Origin: Oscillospiraceae bacterium | GTDB lineage: Bacteria; Bacillota; Clostridia; Oscillospirales; Oscillospiraceae | Direction of reading: 5' to 3' | Length of the DNA stretch: 64,000 nt | Assembly: GCA_902793285.1 (NCBI GenBank) | Contig: CADBCV010000005.1 | Coordinates: 1-64,000 of the forward strand | Part shown: piece by piece, positions 40,495-49,888 of the stretch | How the letters are laid out: each line of letters opens with the position of its first letter | Position numbering within the stretch: the first letter of the stretch is position 1 | Notes under the pieces: generated by a model | Database searches by the model: none | Seen by the model: only the letters and a program-made list of their open reading frames with translations | Told to the model about the DNA's origin: nothing | Program-made: the position numbers and the translations under genes

Positions 40495-40641
40495 CCGTAG
40501 GGGCGGCTATCAGCCGCCCGCGCGGTATATCTGAATATGCGCGAAAATGTTGGGCGCGTTCGTAGAATCATACGAATTCGCCCGACTCTTTTTATGATTT
40601 ATTCTCTCTCATTGCCGGGCGGCTGATAGCCGCCCCTACGG
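40495..40641. repeat. MITE-like element with perfect 26-bp terminal inverted repeats, copy B
   Basis: A 147-bp element. Its left end (40495-40520) and right end (40616-40641) are exact reverse complements, beginning CCGTAGGGGCGG. Each end is itself a small hairpin. The interior (about 40551-40585) holds another inverted repeat around CGTTCGTA and TACGAATT. It fills most of the gap between the NifX-like gene and sigK. No transposase is encoded. Confidence 0.8.
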
Positions 40642-40747
40642 AATTGCAGGGAGATTTTCAACAGTCCTCTCTCCCGTCCTCCTCGCCCGGACCTTTGTCG
40701 GAATGGGGACATTCTGTGGCGGAATAGGATAGAGCGAGGTGATGCCT

Positions 40748-41452
40748 GTGCTGGAAAGCGCGTGGATACTGCTGATGAAAAGCCTGCTGCTCATGCTGCG
40801 CATCGCGCCGACCGACTCCTACCCGAAGCCTCTGACGCGCGAAGAGGAGGGGGAGGCGCTGGCGCGCTGGCTCTCGGGGGATCTCGCGGCCCGGAATATC
40901 CTGGTAGAACACAACATGCGCCTTGTCGCGCACATCGTCAAGAAGTATTACCAGAACGACGATGTGGACGATCTCATCTCCATCGGGAGCATCGGGCTCA
41001 TCAAGGGGATCAACACCTACAGGCCCGACAGGGGCGTCCGCCTTGCGACCTACGCGAGCCGCTGCATCGAAAACGAGATCCTCATGTACTTTCGCAGCCG
41101 CAAAAAGTCCGCCGGGGACGTGAGTCTCTCGGACGCCCTTGACGCCGACGGAGAGGGGAGCGGTCTTCTGCTCATGGACGTGGTGGCGAGCGATGAGGAT
41201 CTCGCCGATCAGATCAGCGTCAAGGAGCTCTGCCGCACCCTGCGGGAGGTGATCGACCGCACGCTGGACCTGCGGGAGGCGCGCATCGTCCGCCTGCGCT
41301 ACGGCCTTGAGGGCGGCAGGCCCCTGACCCAGTCGGAGACGGCGGCGACGCTCAAGATCAGCCGCTCCTACGTCTCCCGCATCGAAAAGAAGGCTCTCGG
41401 AAAGCTGCGCGCGGCGCTTGAGGGGCGGGAGACTGCCGCCGCGAGAGTCTGA
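40748..41452 (+). CDS. sigK: RNA polymerase sporulation sigma factor SigK
   Basis: A protein of about 234 residues. The hydrophobic N-terminus (ESAWILLMKSLLLMLRI) fits a pro-sequence removed by a membrane protease. Region 2 has ARNILVEHNMRLVAHIVKKY and SIGSIGLIKGINTY, then RLATYASRCIENEILMY. Region 4 has TQSETAATLKISRSYVSRIEKKAL. The gene is uninterrupted, so no skin-type prophage excision is needed. GTG at 40748 is eight bases after GAGG; ATG at 40742 is an alternative. It controls late mother-cell genes. Confidence 0.93.
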   Translation: MLESAWILLMKSLLLMLRIAPTDSYPKPLTREEEGEALARWLSGDLAARNILVEHNMRLVAHIVKKYYQNDDVDDLISIGSIGLIKGINTYRPDRGVRLATYASRCIENEILMYFRSRKKSAGDVSLSDALDADGEGSGLLLMDVVASDEDLADQISVKELCRTLREVIDRTLDLREARIVRLRYGLEGGRPLTQSETAATLKISRSYVSRIEKKALGKLRAALEGRETAAARV

Positions 41453-41492
41453 CGCCCGGGGCCGAAGTGGGGGACGGGTGTGGGAGAAAGAC

Positions 41493-41521
41493 TTGAATTC
41501 GTAATATTTTGGTGCTATAAT
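41493..41521 (+). promoter_or_regulatory. Promoter of the VanY-type gene
   Basis: TTGAAT at 41493-41498 and TATAAT at 41516-41521 have a 17-bp spacer. Confidence 0.75.
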
Positions 41522-41572
41522 GCATCACAATGCGGAATTTCAAGCGTTTTCTCTGGAAAGGAGTGTGTGCGT

Positions 41573-42406
41573 TTGAAGAAAAAAACACTCTGGATCCTCT
41601 CCATGGTCGCCCTCTGTCTCGTGCTCTATGCCGTGGTGCAGTCCCGCATGGAGAGCGGCGCGGCCATCATCTTCGGCGGGAGGGACGGGGCATTCGTCCA
41701 TTCCGACAGCGCGAGCTTTGCCGACCGGAACCTCACCCCCACGCCGGAACCGACGGAGGATATCTGGCCGAAGCTCAGCACCAAGGACTTTGAGGACAAT
41801 ACCTATCTGCAGATCGTGAACAACAATAACCTCCTCTCCTCAGCCTACGAGCCGGAGGTCTCCAAGATCGCGCGGACCCGCTACATGATGTACAGCACGG
41901 AGTATATGCCGTATCTCGACGCATTCCTCGACGCCATCGAGGAGGCCGGCTTTGAGTACTTCATCGCGGGCGCCTACCGCTCCTACTCCTATCAGGCGCA
42001 CGTCTTCAACTCCAAGGCCAGCCAGATCGCCTATGAGATGTCCGGCGGCAAGCAGGTGGACTATACCGACCCCATCTATCAGGAGGCGGCGGAAAAGGCC
42101 AAATCCATCACCGCGCCCGCCGGGGCAAGTGAGCACCAGCTCGGCCTGTGCGTCGATATCCTGGACAAAAACCGCCAGCGTCTCGTGTACGAGAACATGA
42201 ACCAGGAGCTTTTCGCCTGGCTTGACGAGCACTGCGCCGAGTACGGCTTTATCAAGCGCTATCCCACCAGAAAGCTCCTGCTCACAGGCTGGGATGAGCC
42301 CTGGCACTACCGCTATGTCGGGCGGGAGGTCGCCACCTTTGTCATGGAAAACAACCTCTGCTACGAGGAATTCTACGCCCACTATTTCCCGGACTTTGAA
42401 TACTGA
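41573..42406 (+). CDS. D,D-carboxypeptidase, VanY/peptidase M15B family
   Basis: A protein of about 277 residues with an N-terminal membrane anchor (LWILSMVALCLVLYAV). A linker of about 90 residues follows, then the zinc peptidase domain. The metal and catalytic motifs are GASEHQLGLCVDI (His and Asp) and DEPWHYRYVG (His). It trims the terminal D-Ala from peptidoglycan side chains. No other van resistance gene is nearby, so it is probably housekeeping. The TTG start at 41573 is eight bases after AAAGGAG. Confidence 0.9.
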   Translation: MKKKTLWILSMVALCLVLYAVVQSRMESGAAIIFGGRDGAFVHSDSASFADRNLTPTPEPTEDIWPKLSTKDFEDNTYLQIVNNNNLLSSAYEPEVSKIARTRYMMYSTEYMPYLDAFLDAIEEAGFEYFIAGAYRSYSYQAHVFNSKASQIAYEMSGGKQVDYTDPIYQEAAEKAKSITAPAGASEHQLGLCVDILDKNRQRLVYENMNQELFAWLDEHCAEYGFIKRYPTRKLLLTGWDEPWHYRYVGREVATFVMENNLCYEEFYAHYFPDFEY

Positions 42407-42479
42407 AGCGGGGGAGACGTGTCCGGCGTTGGGGACGACGCCCTCGACGGCCCGGCAGAAATACTTGAATAACATACAG

Positions 42480-42525
42480 ATCTCCGGCAAATTCGTTAAA
42501 TAAAGACGTTTTTGCCGGAGATTTC
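42480..42525 (+). terminator. Terminator after the VanY-type gene
   Basis: A 12-bp perfect stem (42480-42491 with 42511-42522) has a 19-nt loop and a short T-rich tail. Confidence 0.65.
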
Positions 42526-42606
42526 TGCTGTTTTCAACCCATTCCAAAAGACTTTTCGTGGGCACAGTGTTTTATGCGTATGCCGTGAAAATTGCGCTAT
42601 AATTGC

Positions 42607-42635
42607 TTGTGAATTGGAAATATCTATGATATAAT
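42607..42635 (+). promoter_or_regulatory. Promoter of the uvrB operon
   Basis: TTGTGA at 42607-42612 and TATAAT at 42630-42635 have a 17-bp spacer. No clear LexA box was noted. Confidence 0.65.
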
Positions 42636-42669
42636 AAAGTATAATGGAAAAAGTATGTGGTGAATCACG

Positions 42670-44634
42670 ATGGATCATTTCAAACTTGTCTCGGACTATC
42701 AGCCTATGGGGGACCAGCCCGAGGCGATCGACACCCTTGCGGCGGGCATCGAAAACGGCATTGACGAGCAGATCCTGCTCGGCGTGACGGGCTCCGGCAA
42801 GACCTTCACGATGGCAAACGTCATCGCGCGCCTAAACCGCCCGACGCTGGTGCTCGCGCACAACAAGACCCTCGCCGCCCAGCTCTGCACGGAGTTTAAG
42901 GAGTTCTTCCCGGAAAACGCCGTGGAGTACTTCGTCTCCTACTACGACTACTACCAGCCGGAAGCCTATATCCCGCACACGGACACCTATATCGAAAAGG
43001 ATGCCTCCATCAACGACGAGATCGAGCGCCTGCGCCACAGCGCGACCTCGAGCCTCTTTGAGCGGCGGGATGTGATCGTCGTGTCCTCGGTGTCCTGCAT
43101 CTACGGCCTCGGCGACCCCATCGACTACGCCAACATGGTCATCTCTCTCCGTCCCGGCCAGACCCGGGATTTTGACGAGCTGCTAAGAAAGCTCGTGGAC
43201 ATCCGCTACGAGCGAAACGACATCGCTTTTGAGCGCAACAAGTTCCGCGTGCGGGGCGACACGCTGGAAATTTTTCCTGCCTACTCCAATGACAAGGCCA
43301 TCCGCGTGGAGTTTTTCGGGGACGAGATCGACCGCATCAGCGAGATAAACGTCGTCACCGGCACGGCCACGCGCTATTTGAACCACGCCGCCATCTACCC
43401 CGCGAGCCACTATGTCACGACCAAGGAGAAAATGGCCGCCGCCATCGAGCGCATCCGCGTCGAGTGCGACGAGCGCGTCAAATACTTCACCGACAACAAT
43501 AAACTCCTTGAGGCCCAGCGCATCAAGCAGCGCACGGACTACGACATCGAAATGATGCAGGAGCTCGGCTACTGCACGGGGATCGAGAACTATTCCCGCG
43601 TCATCTCAAACCGCGCTCCCGGCAGCCCGCCTATGACGCTGCTGGACTACTTCCCAAAGGACTTTCTGCTCTTTGTGGACGAGAGCCACGTGACCCTTCC
43701 CCAGGTGCGGGCCATGTACCGGGGCGACCGGGCGCGCAAGGAATCGCTTGTGGACTTCGGCTTCCGCCTGCCCTCGGCCTTCGATAACCGCCCCCTCAAG
43801 TTTGATGAGTTTTCCGCGCGCATCCACCAGCGGGTCTATGTCTCGGCAACGCCCGGGGACTATGAGCGCGAGCGCGCGGGCCAGATCGTGGAGCAGATCA
43901 TCCGCCCCACGGGGCTTCTCGACCCCGAGATCTTTGTCCGGCCCGTCGAAGGACAGATCGACGATCTCATCGGGGAAATCAACGCCAAAATCAAGATGGG
44001 CCAGCGCACCCTGGTCACGACCCTCACCAAAAAGATGGCGGAAGATCTATCCAACTATCTCAAGGGCGTCGGCATCCGCTGCCGCTACATGCACCACGAT
44101 GTCTCCACCATGGAGCGCATGGAGATCATCCGGGACTTGCGCCTCGGGGAGTTTGACGTGCTCGTCGGCATAAACCTTTTGCGCGAGGGGCTGGATATCC
44201 CCGAAGTGGGGCTTGTCGCCATCCTCGACGCGGACAAGGAGGGCTTCCTCAGAAGCGAGACGAGCCTTATCCAGACCGTGGGCCGCGCCGCCCGAAACGC
44301 GGACAGCTTCGTCATCATGTACGCTGACACCGTGACGCCCTCCATGCGCGCCTGCATCACGGAGACGGAGCGCCGCCGCGCAAAGCAGATGGCCTATAAC
44401 GAGGCGCACGGCATCGTGCCGAAGACCATCGTCAAGAGCGTGCGGGAGCTTCTGGAGATCTCCACGGACGCCGCGCCCAAGCTCAAGTCCGGCGGCGTGA
44501 AGATGACCGAGCGCGAGCGCAAGGAGCTCATCGCATCGCTCGAGGCGCAGATGAAGAAGGCTGCCCAGATGCTCGAGTACGAGATCGCGGCCCAGCTCCG
44601 CGACGAGATCATCCGGCTCCGGGGCGAGGGCTGA
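42670..44634 (+). CDS. uvrB: Excinuclease ABC subunit B
   Basis: A 654-residue helicase-like subunit of nucleotide excision repair. Walker A is [16 protein letters not shown]. The beta-hairpin region is [12 protein letters not shown]. The DEAD-type motif is [12 protein letters not shown]. Motifs V/VI include [14 protein letters not shown] and QTVGRAARN. The C-terminal UVR domain (about residues 612-650) that contacts UvrC is present. uvrA and uvrC are not in the window. polA follows 18 bp later. Confidence 0.97.
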   Translation: MDHFKLVSDYQPMGDQPEAIDTLAAGIENGIDEQILLGVTGSGKTFTMANVIARLNRPTLVLAHNKTLAAQLCTEFKEFFPENAVEYFVSYYDYYQPEAYIPHTDTYIEKDASINDEIERLRHSATSSLFERRDVIVVSSVSCIYGLGDPIDYANMVISLRPGQTRDFDELLRKLVDIRYERNDIAFERNKFRVRGDTLEIFPAYSNDKAIRVEFFGDEIDRISEINVVTGTATRYLNHAAIYPASHYVTTKEKMAAAIERIRVECDERVKYFTDNNKLLEAQRIKQRTDYDIEMMQELGYCTGIENYSRVISNRAPGSPPMTLLDYFPKDFLLFVDESHVTLPQVRAMYRGDRARKESLVDFGFRLPSAFDNRPLKFDEFSARIHQRVYVSATPGDYERERAGQIVEQIIRPTGLLDPEIFVRPVEGQIDDLIGEINAKIKMGQRTLVTTLTKKMAEDLSNYLKGVGIRCRYMHHDVSTMERMEIIRDLRLGEFDVLVGINLLREGLDIPEVGLVAILDADKEGFLRSETSLIQTVGRAARNADSFVIMYADTVTPSMRACITETERRRAKQMAYNEAHGIVPKTIVKSVRELLEISTDAAPKLKSGGVKMTERERKELIASLEAQMKKAAQMLEYEIAAQLRDEIIRLRGEG

Positions 44635-44652
44635 AGGCAGGGAGGCAAGACC

Positions 44653-47208
44653 ATGAAACTTATGATCCTCGACGGAAACAGCATCGTGAACCGCGCCTTT
44701 TACGGCGTCCGCTCCCTCAATGCGCCGGACGGGACGCCGACCAACGCGATTTTCGGTTTTTTGAATATCCTCCAGCGTATGCTGGACGAACACAAGCCCG
44801 ACGCCGTCTGCGTGAGCTTTGACCGGCGGGAGCCGACCTTCCGCCACAGGGCCTACGACGGCTACAAGGCCCAGCGAAAGGGAATGCCGGAGGAGCTCAG
44901 TCAGCAGATGCCGCTTTTGAAGGAGACCCTCGACGCCATGGGAATCCGCCGCTATGAGCTCGCGGGCTATGAAGCCGACGACATTCTCGGCACCGTCTCG
45001 GTCAAATGCGCCGCTGCGGGCTGGAAGTGCGTCGTCGTCACCGGCGACAAGGACAGCCTCCAGCTCATCACCGACACCACCACGGTCTGCAATGTCAAGA
45101 CCCGCATGGGGAGCACCGAGACCATCAACTATACCCCGGAAGTTTTCCGGGAGGAATACGGCTTTGATCCCCCGCAGATGGTGGATCTCAAGGCGCTTAT
45201 GGGCGACAGCTCCGACAACATCCCGGGCGTGCCCGGCATCGGGGAGAAGACGGCCCTGGAGCTTGTGCGCAAGTACGGGACCGTGGAGAACATCTATGCC
45301 GATCTCTCCGCCCTGGATGTCAAGGAGGGCGTGCGCAAAAAGCTCGCCGCCGGGGAGGAGAGCGCCCGCATGTCCTACTGGCTCGCCACCATTTTGAAAG
45401 AGGCGCCGATGGACTTCGACCCGAAGGACAACCGCTGGGATCACAACTACACGGACGCCCTCTACAGCCTCTTCAAGCGCCTCGGCTTTCAGAAATTCAT
45501 CGACAAGTGGGGTCTCACGGAATCTGCGGAGACCCCGGCGTCTGAAAAGGCGGAGGCGCTGCCGCTTACAGCGATTGAGAACGCAAACCTGTCTGATGTT
45601 CTCCGGGCTGTCGAAGACGCTAAATATTTGGCCGTGGATATTCATGAGGACGCTGATCTTCTGGAGTTTTGCGATGGGAAAGCCGTCTACACGCTTGGCT
45701 GGAATTTGGCGCGGAACAGTTATCAGACGCTTCTTATCGCTGTCTTCAGCCCTGAGAAGAAAAAGCTCGGCCATAACGTCAAGGAGCTCATGAACACCCT
45801 CGCGCGTGAGGGATTGAGCCGGGAGGGCTTCGTCTTCGACACGGCGCTTGCGGCCTATCTCCTGGACGCAAACGAGAGCGACTATCCGCTCAGCCGTGTC
45901 ACAGCCCGCTATCTCGGGACGGAATCCGAGGGCGCGCAGGCGATCTACGCCCTCTATCCCGTGCTCGATCAGAAAATGAAAGAGCTCTCGATGGACGGGC
46001 TCTATTATGACATTGAGCTGCCGCTCTGCCTCGTCCTCTCCGACATGGAGCAGGCGGGCTTCTTCGTCGACCGGGACGCCCTCTATGAATTCGGCGAAAA
46101 TCTCAACGGCGATATCGAGCGCCTGCAGGAGTCGATTTGGCAGCACGCGGGACACAATTTCAATATCAATTCCCCCAAGCAGCTTGGAGAGGTTTTGTTT
46201 GAGGAGCTGATGCTTCCCTCCGGCAAGAAGACCAAGACCGGCTGGAGCACCAACATCGACGTGTTGGAAAAGCTGCGCGGCAAGCACCCCATCGTGGACG
46301 AGGTGCTGGAATACCGCACGCTCACAAAGCTCAAGTCCACCTATGCCGAGGGGCTTTTGAAGGTCATCGGCGAGGACGGGCGCATCCGCTCGAGCTTTCA
46401 GATGACCGTCACCGCGACGGGCCGTCTCTCCTCCACGGAGCCGAATCTGCAGAATATCCCGGTGCGCAAAAAGCTCGGGGCCGAGATCCGCAAGATGTTC
46501 GTCGCGGGGCCCGGCATGGTCCTTGTGGATGCGGACTACAGCCAGATCGAGCTGCGGCTTTTGGCTCACATCTCCGGGGACGAGGCGATGCGCGAGGCAT
46601 TTCTGAGCGGGGAGGATTTCCACCGCGTCACGGCCTCCAAGGTCTTCGGCGTGCCGCTCGCGGAGGTCACGACCCTCCAGAGGAGCCGGGCCAAGGCGGT
46701 CAACTTCGGCATCGTCTACGGCATCTCCGCCTTCTCGCTCGCCCAGGATATCGGCGTTTTCCCGAACGAGGCCAAGGCGTATATGGACGCCTATCTCAGC
46801 AAATACCATGGCGTGCGGGACTATATGGAGAAGATCAAGGAGCAGGCAAAGCGCGACGGCTATGTCGAAACCCTCTTCCACCGCCGCCGCTGGCTGCCCG
46901 AGCTCCGAAGCTCCAATTTCAATGTCCGCTCCTTCGGGGAGCGCGTGGCGCTCAATATGCCTGTGCAGGGTACGGCGGCGGACGTTATCAAGCTCGCCAT
47001 GGTGAATGTCCACCGGAGACTCCGGGAAGAGGGGCTTCAGGCCCGGCTCATCCTCCAGGTGCATGATGAGCTCATCGTCGAGTGTCCCGAATCGGAGGCC
47101 GCGCGCGTGCAGGCCCTTCTGGAGCAGGAGATGGAGAACGCCGTACACTACTCCGTCCCCCTTCTTGCCGAAGCCCACGTCGGCCATAGCTGGGCGGAGG
47201 CGCACTGA
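44653..47208 (+). CDS. polA: DNA polymerase I
   Basis: An 851-residue repair polymerase. Residues 1-290 are the 5'-3' flap exonuclease (DGNSIVNRAFYGV, YEADDILGTVS, GDSSDNIPGVPGIG). Residues about 310-480 are a 3'-5' exonuclease-like domain, but the catalytic acidic residues are not preserved (AVDIHEDADLLEF in place of the DxE motif), so proofreading is probably absent, as in Bacillus. The polymerase has motif A DADYSQIELRLLAHIS, motif B RSRAKAVNFGIVYG and motif C VHDEL. The stop overlaps the rimI start by one base. Confidence 0.96.
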   Translation: MKLMILDGNSIVNRAFYGVRSLNAPDGTPTNAIFGFLNILQRMLDEHKPDAVCVSFDRREPTFRHRAYDGYKAQRKGMPEELSQQMPLLKETLDAMGIRRYELAGYEADDILGTVSVKCAAAGWKCVVVTGDKDSLQLITDTTTVCNVKTRMGSTETINYTPEVFREEYGFDPPQMVDLKALMGDSSDNIPGVPGIGEKTALELVRKYGTVENIYADLSALDVKEGVRKKLAAGEESARMSYWLATILKEAPMDFDPKDNRWDHNYTDALYSLFKRLGFQKFIDKWGLTESAETPASEKAEALPLTAIENANLSDVLRAVEDAKYLAVDIHEDADLLEFCDGKAVYTLGWNLARNSYQTLLIAVFSPEKKKLGHNVKELMNTLAREGLSREGFVFDTALAAYLLDANESDYPLSRVTARYLGTESEGAQAIYALYPVLDQKMKELSMDGLYYDIELPLCLVLSDMEQAGFFVDRDALYEFGENLNGDIERLQESIWQHAGHNFNINSPKQLGEVLFEELMLPSGKKTKTGWSTNIDVLEKLRGKHPIVDEVLEYRTLTKLKSTYAEGLLKVIGEDGRIRSSFQMTVTATGRLSSTEPNLQNIPVRKKLGAEIRKMFVAGPGMVLVDADYSQIELRLLAHISGDEAMREAFLSGEDFHRVTASKVFGVPLAEVTTLQRSRAKAVNFGIVYGISAFSLAQDIGVFPNEAKAYMDAYLSKYHGVRDYMEKIKEQAKRDGYVETLFHRRRWLPELRSSNFNVRSFGERVALNMPVQGTAADVIKLAMVNVHRRLREEGLQARLILQVHDELIVECPESEAARVQALLEQEMENAVHYSVPLLAEAHVGHSWAEAH

Positions 47209-47684
47209 TGGATTATTCGATCCGCGACGTTCTGCCCGGGGAGATCCCCCAGATCGAGGCGCTGGAAAAAGCCTGCTTCTCTATGCCCTGGACGGAGGAC
47301 CAGCTCAAAGGCCAGCTCAGGGATAATCAGCACGAGTTTATCGCCGCCGTGAGCGCAGGCGGCACGGTCCTCGGCTACATCGGCATGATGTACGTTTTGG
47401 ACGAGGGGTATATCTCCAATGTCGCCGTCTCGCCGGGAAACCGCAGGCGGGGCATCGGCGACGCGCTTATTCTGGCGCTTTTGAAGCGATGCGCGGCACT
47501 CGGCCTCAGCTTTGTGACGCTGGAGGTGCGCGCCGGGAACACCCCCGCCATCGCCCTCTACGAAAAGCACGGCTTTGCGCGAGTCGGCCTTCGCAAAAAC
47601 TATTACGATCATCCGCGTGAGGACGCGCTCCTCATGACAAAATATTTGAATCGAGGCAAGAGCTTTGAAAATCTTAGCGTTTGA
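47208..47684 (+). CDS. rimI: Ribosomal-protein-alanine N-acetyltransferase RimI
   Basis: A 158-residue GNAT acetyltransferase. The acetyl-CoA binding motif A is VSPGNRRRGIGDALI (R/QxxGxG). LEVRAGNTPAIALYEKHGFARVG is the typical C-terminal half. It likely acetylates the N-terminal Ala of S18. It overlaps polA and tsaD. rimI-tsaD pairing is widespread. Confidence 0.92.
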   Translation: MDYSIRDVLPGEIPQIEALEKACFSMPWTEDQLKGQLRDNQHEFIAAVSAGGTVLGYIGMMYVLDEGYISNVAVSPGNRRRGIGDALILALLKRCAALGLSFVTLEVRAGNTPAIALYEKHGFARVGLRKNYYDHPREDALLMTKYLNRGKSFENLSV

Positions 47685-48666
47685 ATCCACCTGTGATGAG
47701 ACTGCCGTCGCCGTCGTGGAGGACGGGCGGAAGATCCTCACCGACCAGATCCTCTCTCAGGCGTCCCTGCACGCGGTCTACGGCGGCGTCGTGCCGGAGA
47801 TCGCCTCCCGCTGCCATGTGGAGGCCATCTCCATCCTTTCACAGCGGGCGATTGAGGCAGCGGGCATCGGGAAAAAGGACATCGACGCTGTGGCCGTCTC
47901 CTACGCCCCGGGGCTTATCGGGGCTGTGCTCGTGGGCGTGAACTTTGCCAAGGCGTGCGCCTCGGCGCTCGGCATCCCGCTCATCCCTGTACACCATATC
48001 CGGGGCCACATCGCGGCAAATTATCTTGCCTACCCGGAGCTTGAGCCGCCCTTTCTCTGTCTCGCCATCTCGGGCGGCAACTCGCTCCTGGTAGACGTGC
48101 GGGACTATACGGACATGAAGATCCTCGGCTGCACAAGAGACGACGCGGCGGGGGAGTGCTTTGACAAAACGGCCCGCGTTCTGGGACTGCCTTACCCCGG
48201 CGGCAGACCCATTGAGGAGTTCTCGAAAGGCGGGGACGATACCAAATACGTCTTCCCCACGGCCCATGTGGAGGGCCACCCCTATGACATGAGCTTTTCG
48301 GGCCTCAAGACGGCCGTCATAAACCTCGTCCATAACGCAGAGCAGAAGGGGGAGGAGATCGACAGGGCCTCCCTCGCGGCCTCTTTCACCAAGGCCGTGA
48401 GCGACAGTCTCGTCCCGCGCACCATGCAGGCAGCGGAGGCGCTCGGCTATGACAAGATCGTCGTGGCGGGCGGCGTCGCCGCGAACGCCCGCATCCGCGC
48501 GGACTTTAAGCGCGAGGCCGAAAAGGCGGGGCGCAGGCTCTTCATCCCGCCGCTCAAGCTCTGCGGCGACAACGGCGCCATGGTGGGCGCCCAGGGCTAC
48601 TATGAATATCTCGCGGGCGTGCGCGCGGGCAGCGACCTGAACGCCTACGCCACAATGGAAATCTAA
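47665..48666 (+). CDS. tsaD: tRNA N6-adenosine threonylcarbamoyltransferase TsaD
   Basis: A 333-residue protein needed for t6A37 in tRNA. The N-terminus ILAFESTCDETAVAVVEDG, the metal motif HHIRGHIAANYL (two His), and ISGGNSLLV, DDAAGECFDKTAR and VAGGVAANARIR are all characteristic. A TTG start at 47665 overlaps the end of rimI by 20 bases. The partners tsaB and tsaE are not in the window. Confidence 0.95.
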   Translation: MKILAFESTCDETAVAVVEDGRKILTDQILSQASLHAVYGGVVPEIASRCHVEAISILSQRAIEAAGIGKKDIDAVAVSYAPGLIGAVLVGVNFAKACASALGIPLIPVHHIRGHIAANYLAYPELEPPFLCLAISGGNSLLVDVRDYTDMKILGCTRDDAAGECFDKTARVLGLPYPGGRPIEEFSKGGDDTKYVFPTAHVEGHPYDMSFSGLKTAVINLVHNAEQKGEEIDRASLAASFTKAVSDSLVPRTMQAAEALGYDKIVVAGGVAANARIRADFKREAEKAGRRLFIPPLKLCGDNGAMVGAQGYYEYLAGVRAGSDLNAYATMEI

Positions 48667-48769
48667 GGTAACACCGCATAATTCGGCGAGAGCGAATCCC
48701 GAGAAAATTTGGGTTCTGATGATGGCACTTTTTTGCAGATGTACTTTGTGTACCTCAAGAAAAAGGGCA

Positions 48770-49456
48770 GTGGGCATACACGAGGGACACAGGGAGCGCC
48801 TGCGCGAGAGCTTTCTTGAAAACGGACTCCAGGCCATGAACGACCTGAACGCTCTCGAGCTCCTGCTGTTCTACGCCCTCCCGCGCCGCGACACCAACGA
48901 GCTCGCCCACCACCTCCTGCGCCGCTTCGGCAGTCTCGACGGGGTGTTCTCCGCCTCGAAGGAGGATCTCTGCGAGGTGGATGGGATCGGCGAGTACGCC
49001 GCGGCCCTCCTTCTTCTGGTGCCGGAGATTGTGAAAAAAAGCCGCATCTCCAAGGCCGGCAACATCCGGCAGATCCGCTCCTCAAACGATGCGGGAAACT
49101 ACCTTCTCCCGTACTTCATGAACGAGAGGGACGAGGTCATCTATCTCCTCTGCCTGGACAACAAGCGCGCCGTCATCTCCTGCACGGAGGTGGGCCGGGG
49201 CGTCGTCAACGCCGTGGACGCGAATGTCCGCCGCATTGTGGAGAAGGCCATCAAGGTCAAGGCCGTCACGGTCATCCTCGCCCACAACCACCCGGACGGG
49301 ATCGCCCTCCCCTCAAGGGAGGATGATGTTTTCACCCGCACGGTGCATAACGCGCTGGAAACTGTGGGGATACGTCTGGAGGACCACATCATCGTTGCGG
49401 ATGAGGATTATATCTCCGTCGCGGACACGGGTCTCATGGGCCTGTATAGATATTAG
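48770..49456 (+). CDS. radC: DNA repair protein RadC (JAB-domain UPF0758)
   Basis: A protein of about 228 residues. A helix-hairpin-helix region comes first (DLNALELLLFYALPRRD, LRRFGSLDGVFSASKEDL, VDGIGEYAAALL). The JAB metalloprotease-like domain has VILAHNHPDGIALPSREDDVFT and ends in VADTGLMG. GTG at 48770 gives the family-typical GIHEGHRERL start but has a poorly spaced AAAGGG; an ATG at 48719 is the alternative. The function of RadC in repair is not settled. Confidence 0.88.
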   Translation: MGIHEGHRERLRESFLENGLQAMNDLNALELLLFYALPRRDTNELAHHLLRRFGSLDGVFSASKEDLCEVDGIGEYAAALLLLVPEIVKKSRISKAGNIRQIRSSNDAGNYLLPYFMNERDEVIYLLCLDNKRAVISCTEVGRGVVNAVDANVRRIVEKAIKVKAVTVILAHNHPDGIALPSREDDVFTRTVHNALETVGIRLEDHIIVADEDYISVADTGLMGLYRY

Positions 49457-49823
49457 ATTATGTCCCCTGTTATTCGTTTCTGAATTGTAACCAGGCAGGC
49501 TTTGCCGCTTCGACAAAAAATTCCATCAATCGGCAAAAGCCTTGATATCCCACACGTTTTCGGCTGTTGAAAAAGCTGTTGAAAGTGTTGATAACTCTTT
49601 GCTATATTCATCGGCGTTTTATTTATGTTAACTTTTGTTTCCACGGATACCTGCGCTCAAAGCGCCTGCTTTCTTCCGGTTTATTCAAGAATCCGGCACG
49701 TTTCACGGGGCAAACATCTGCCCGCACGCTTTGAACGTTCCGCAGCAAAATGACAATAAAATACAATTTGTAATATGTACGCGGCGCAGCCGCGCCTCAA
49801 GCGCAGTTTTTTCTTTTTCCCAC
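49457..49823. other. Gene-free region with short repeats
   Basis: No gene was found here. There is an imperfect inverted repeat (about 49497-49507 with 49531-49542). GCTGTTGAAA occurs twice in tandem (49563-49572 and 49575-49584), followed by GTTGATAAC. The reverse strand reads like AT-rich TTTCAACA repeats. No RNA gene was recognised. Confidence 0.4.
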
Positions 49824-49852
49824 TTGCAAAGGATATATCCCTGTAGTATAAT
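49824..49852 (+). promoter_or_regulatory. Promoter of rpe-recR
   Basis: TTGCAA at 49824-49829 and TATAAT at 49847-49852 have a 17-bp spacer. Confidence 0.75.
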
Positions 49853-49888
49853 ATCATGAAATTTTTTACATGAAGGCGGCGGACCATT

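Noticed and set aside
40748..41452. sigE instead of sigK
   Set aside because: The region-2 wording LVAHIVKKYY, the length and the spliced-type N-terminus fit SigK better, and no spoIIGA gene precedes it.
41573..42406. Glycopeptide-resistance vanY
   Set aside because: No vanHAX or two-component genes are nearby, and VanY-like carboxypeptidases are common housekeeping proteins in Clostridia.
44047..47205. Minus-strand open frame of over 1000 codons
   Set aside because: It is the antisense shadow of polA and the end of uvrB, which carry all expected catalytic motifs.
49457..49823. Replication origin
   Set aside because: The CAACA-type repeats are few, no consensus DnaA boxes were found, and dnaA/dnaN are not adjacent.
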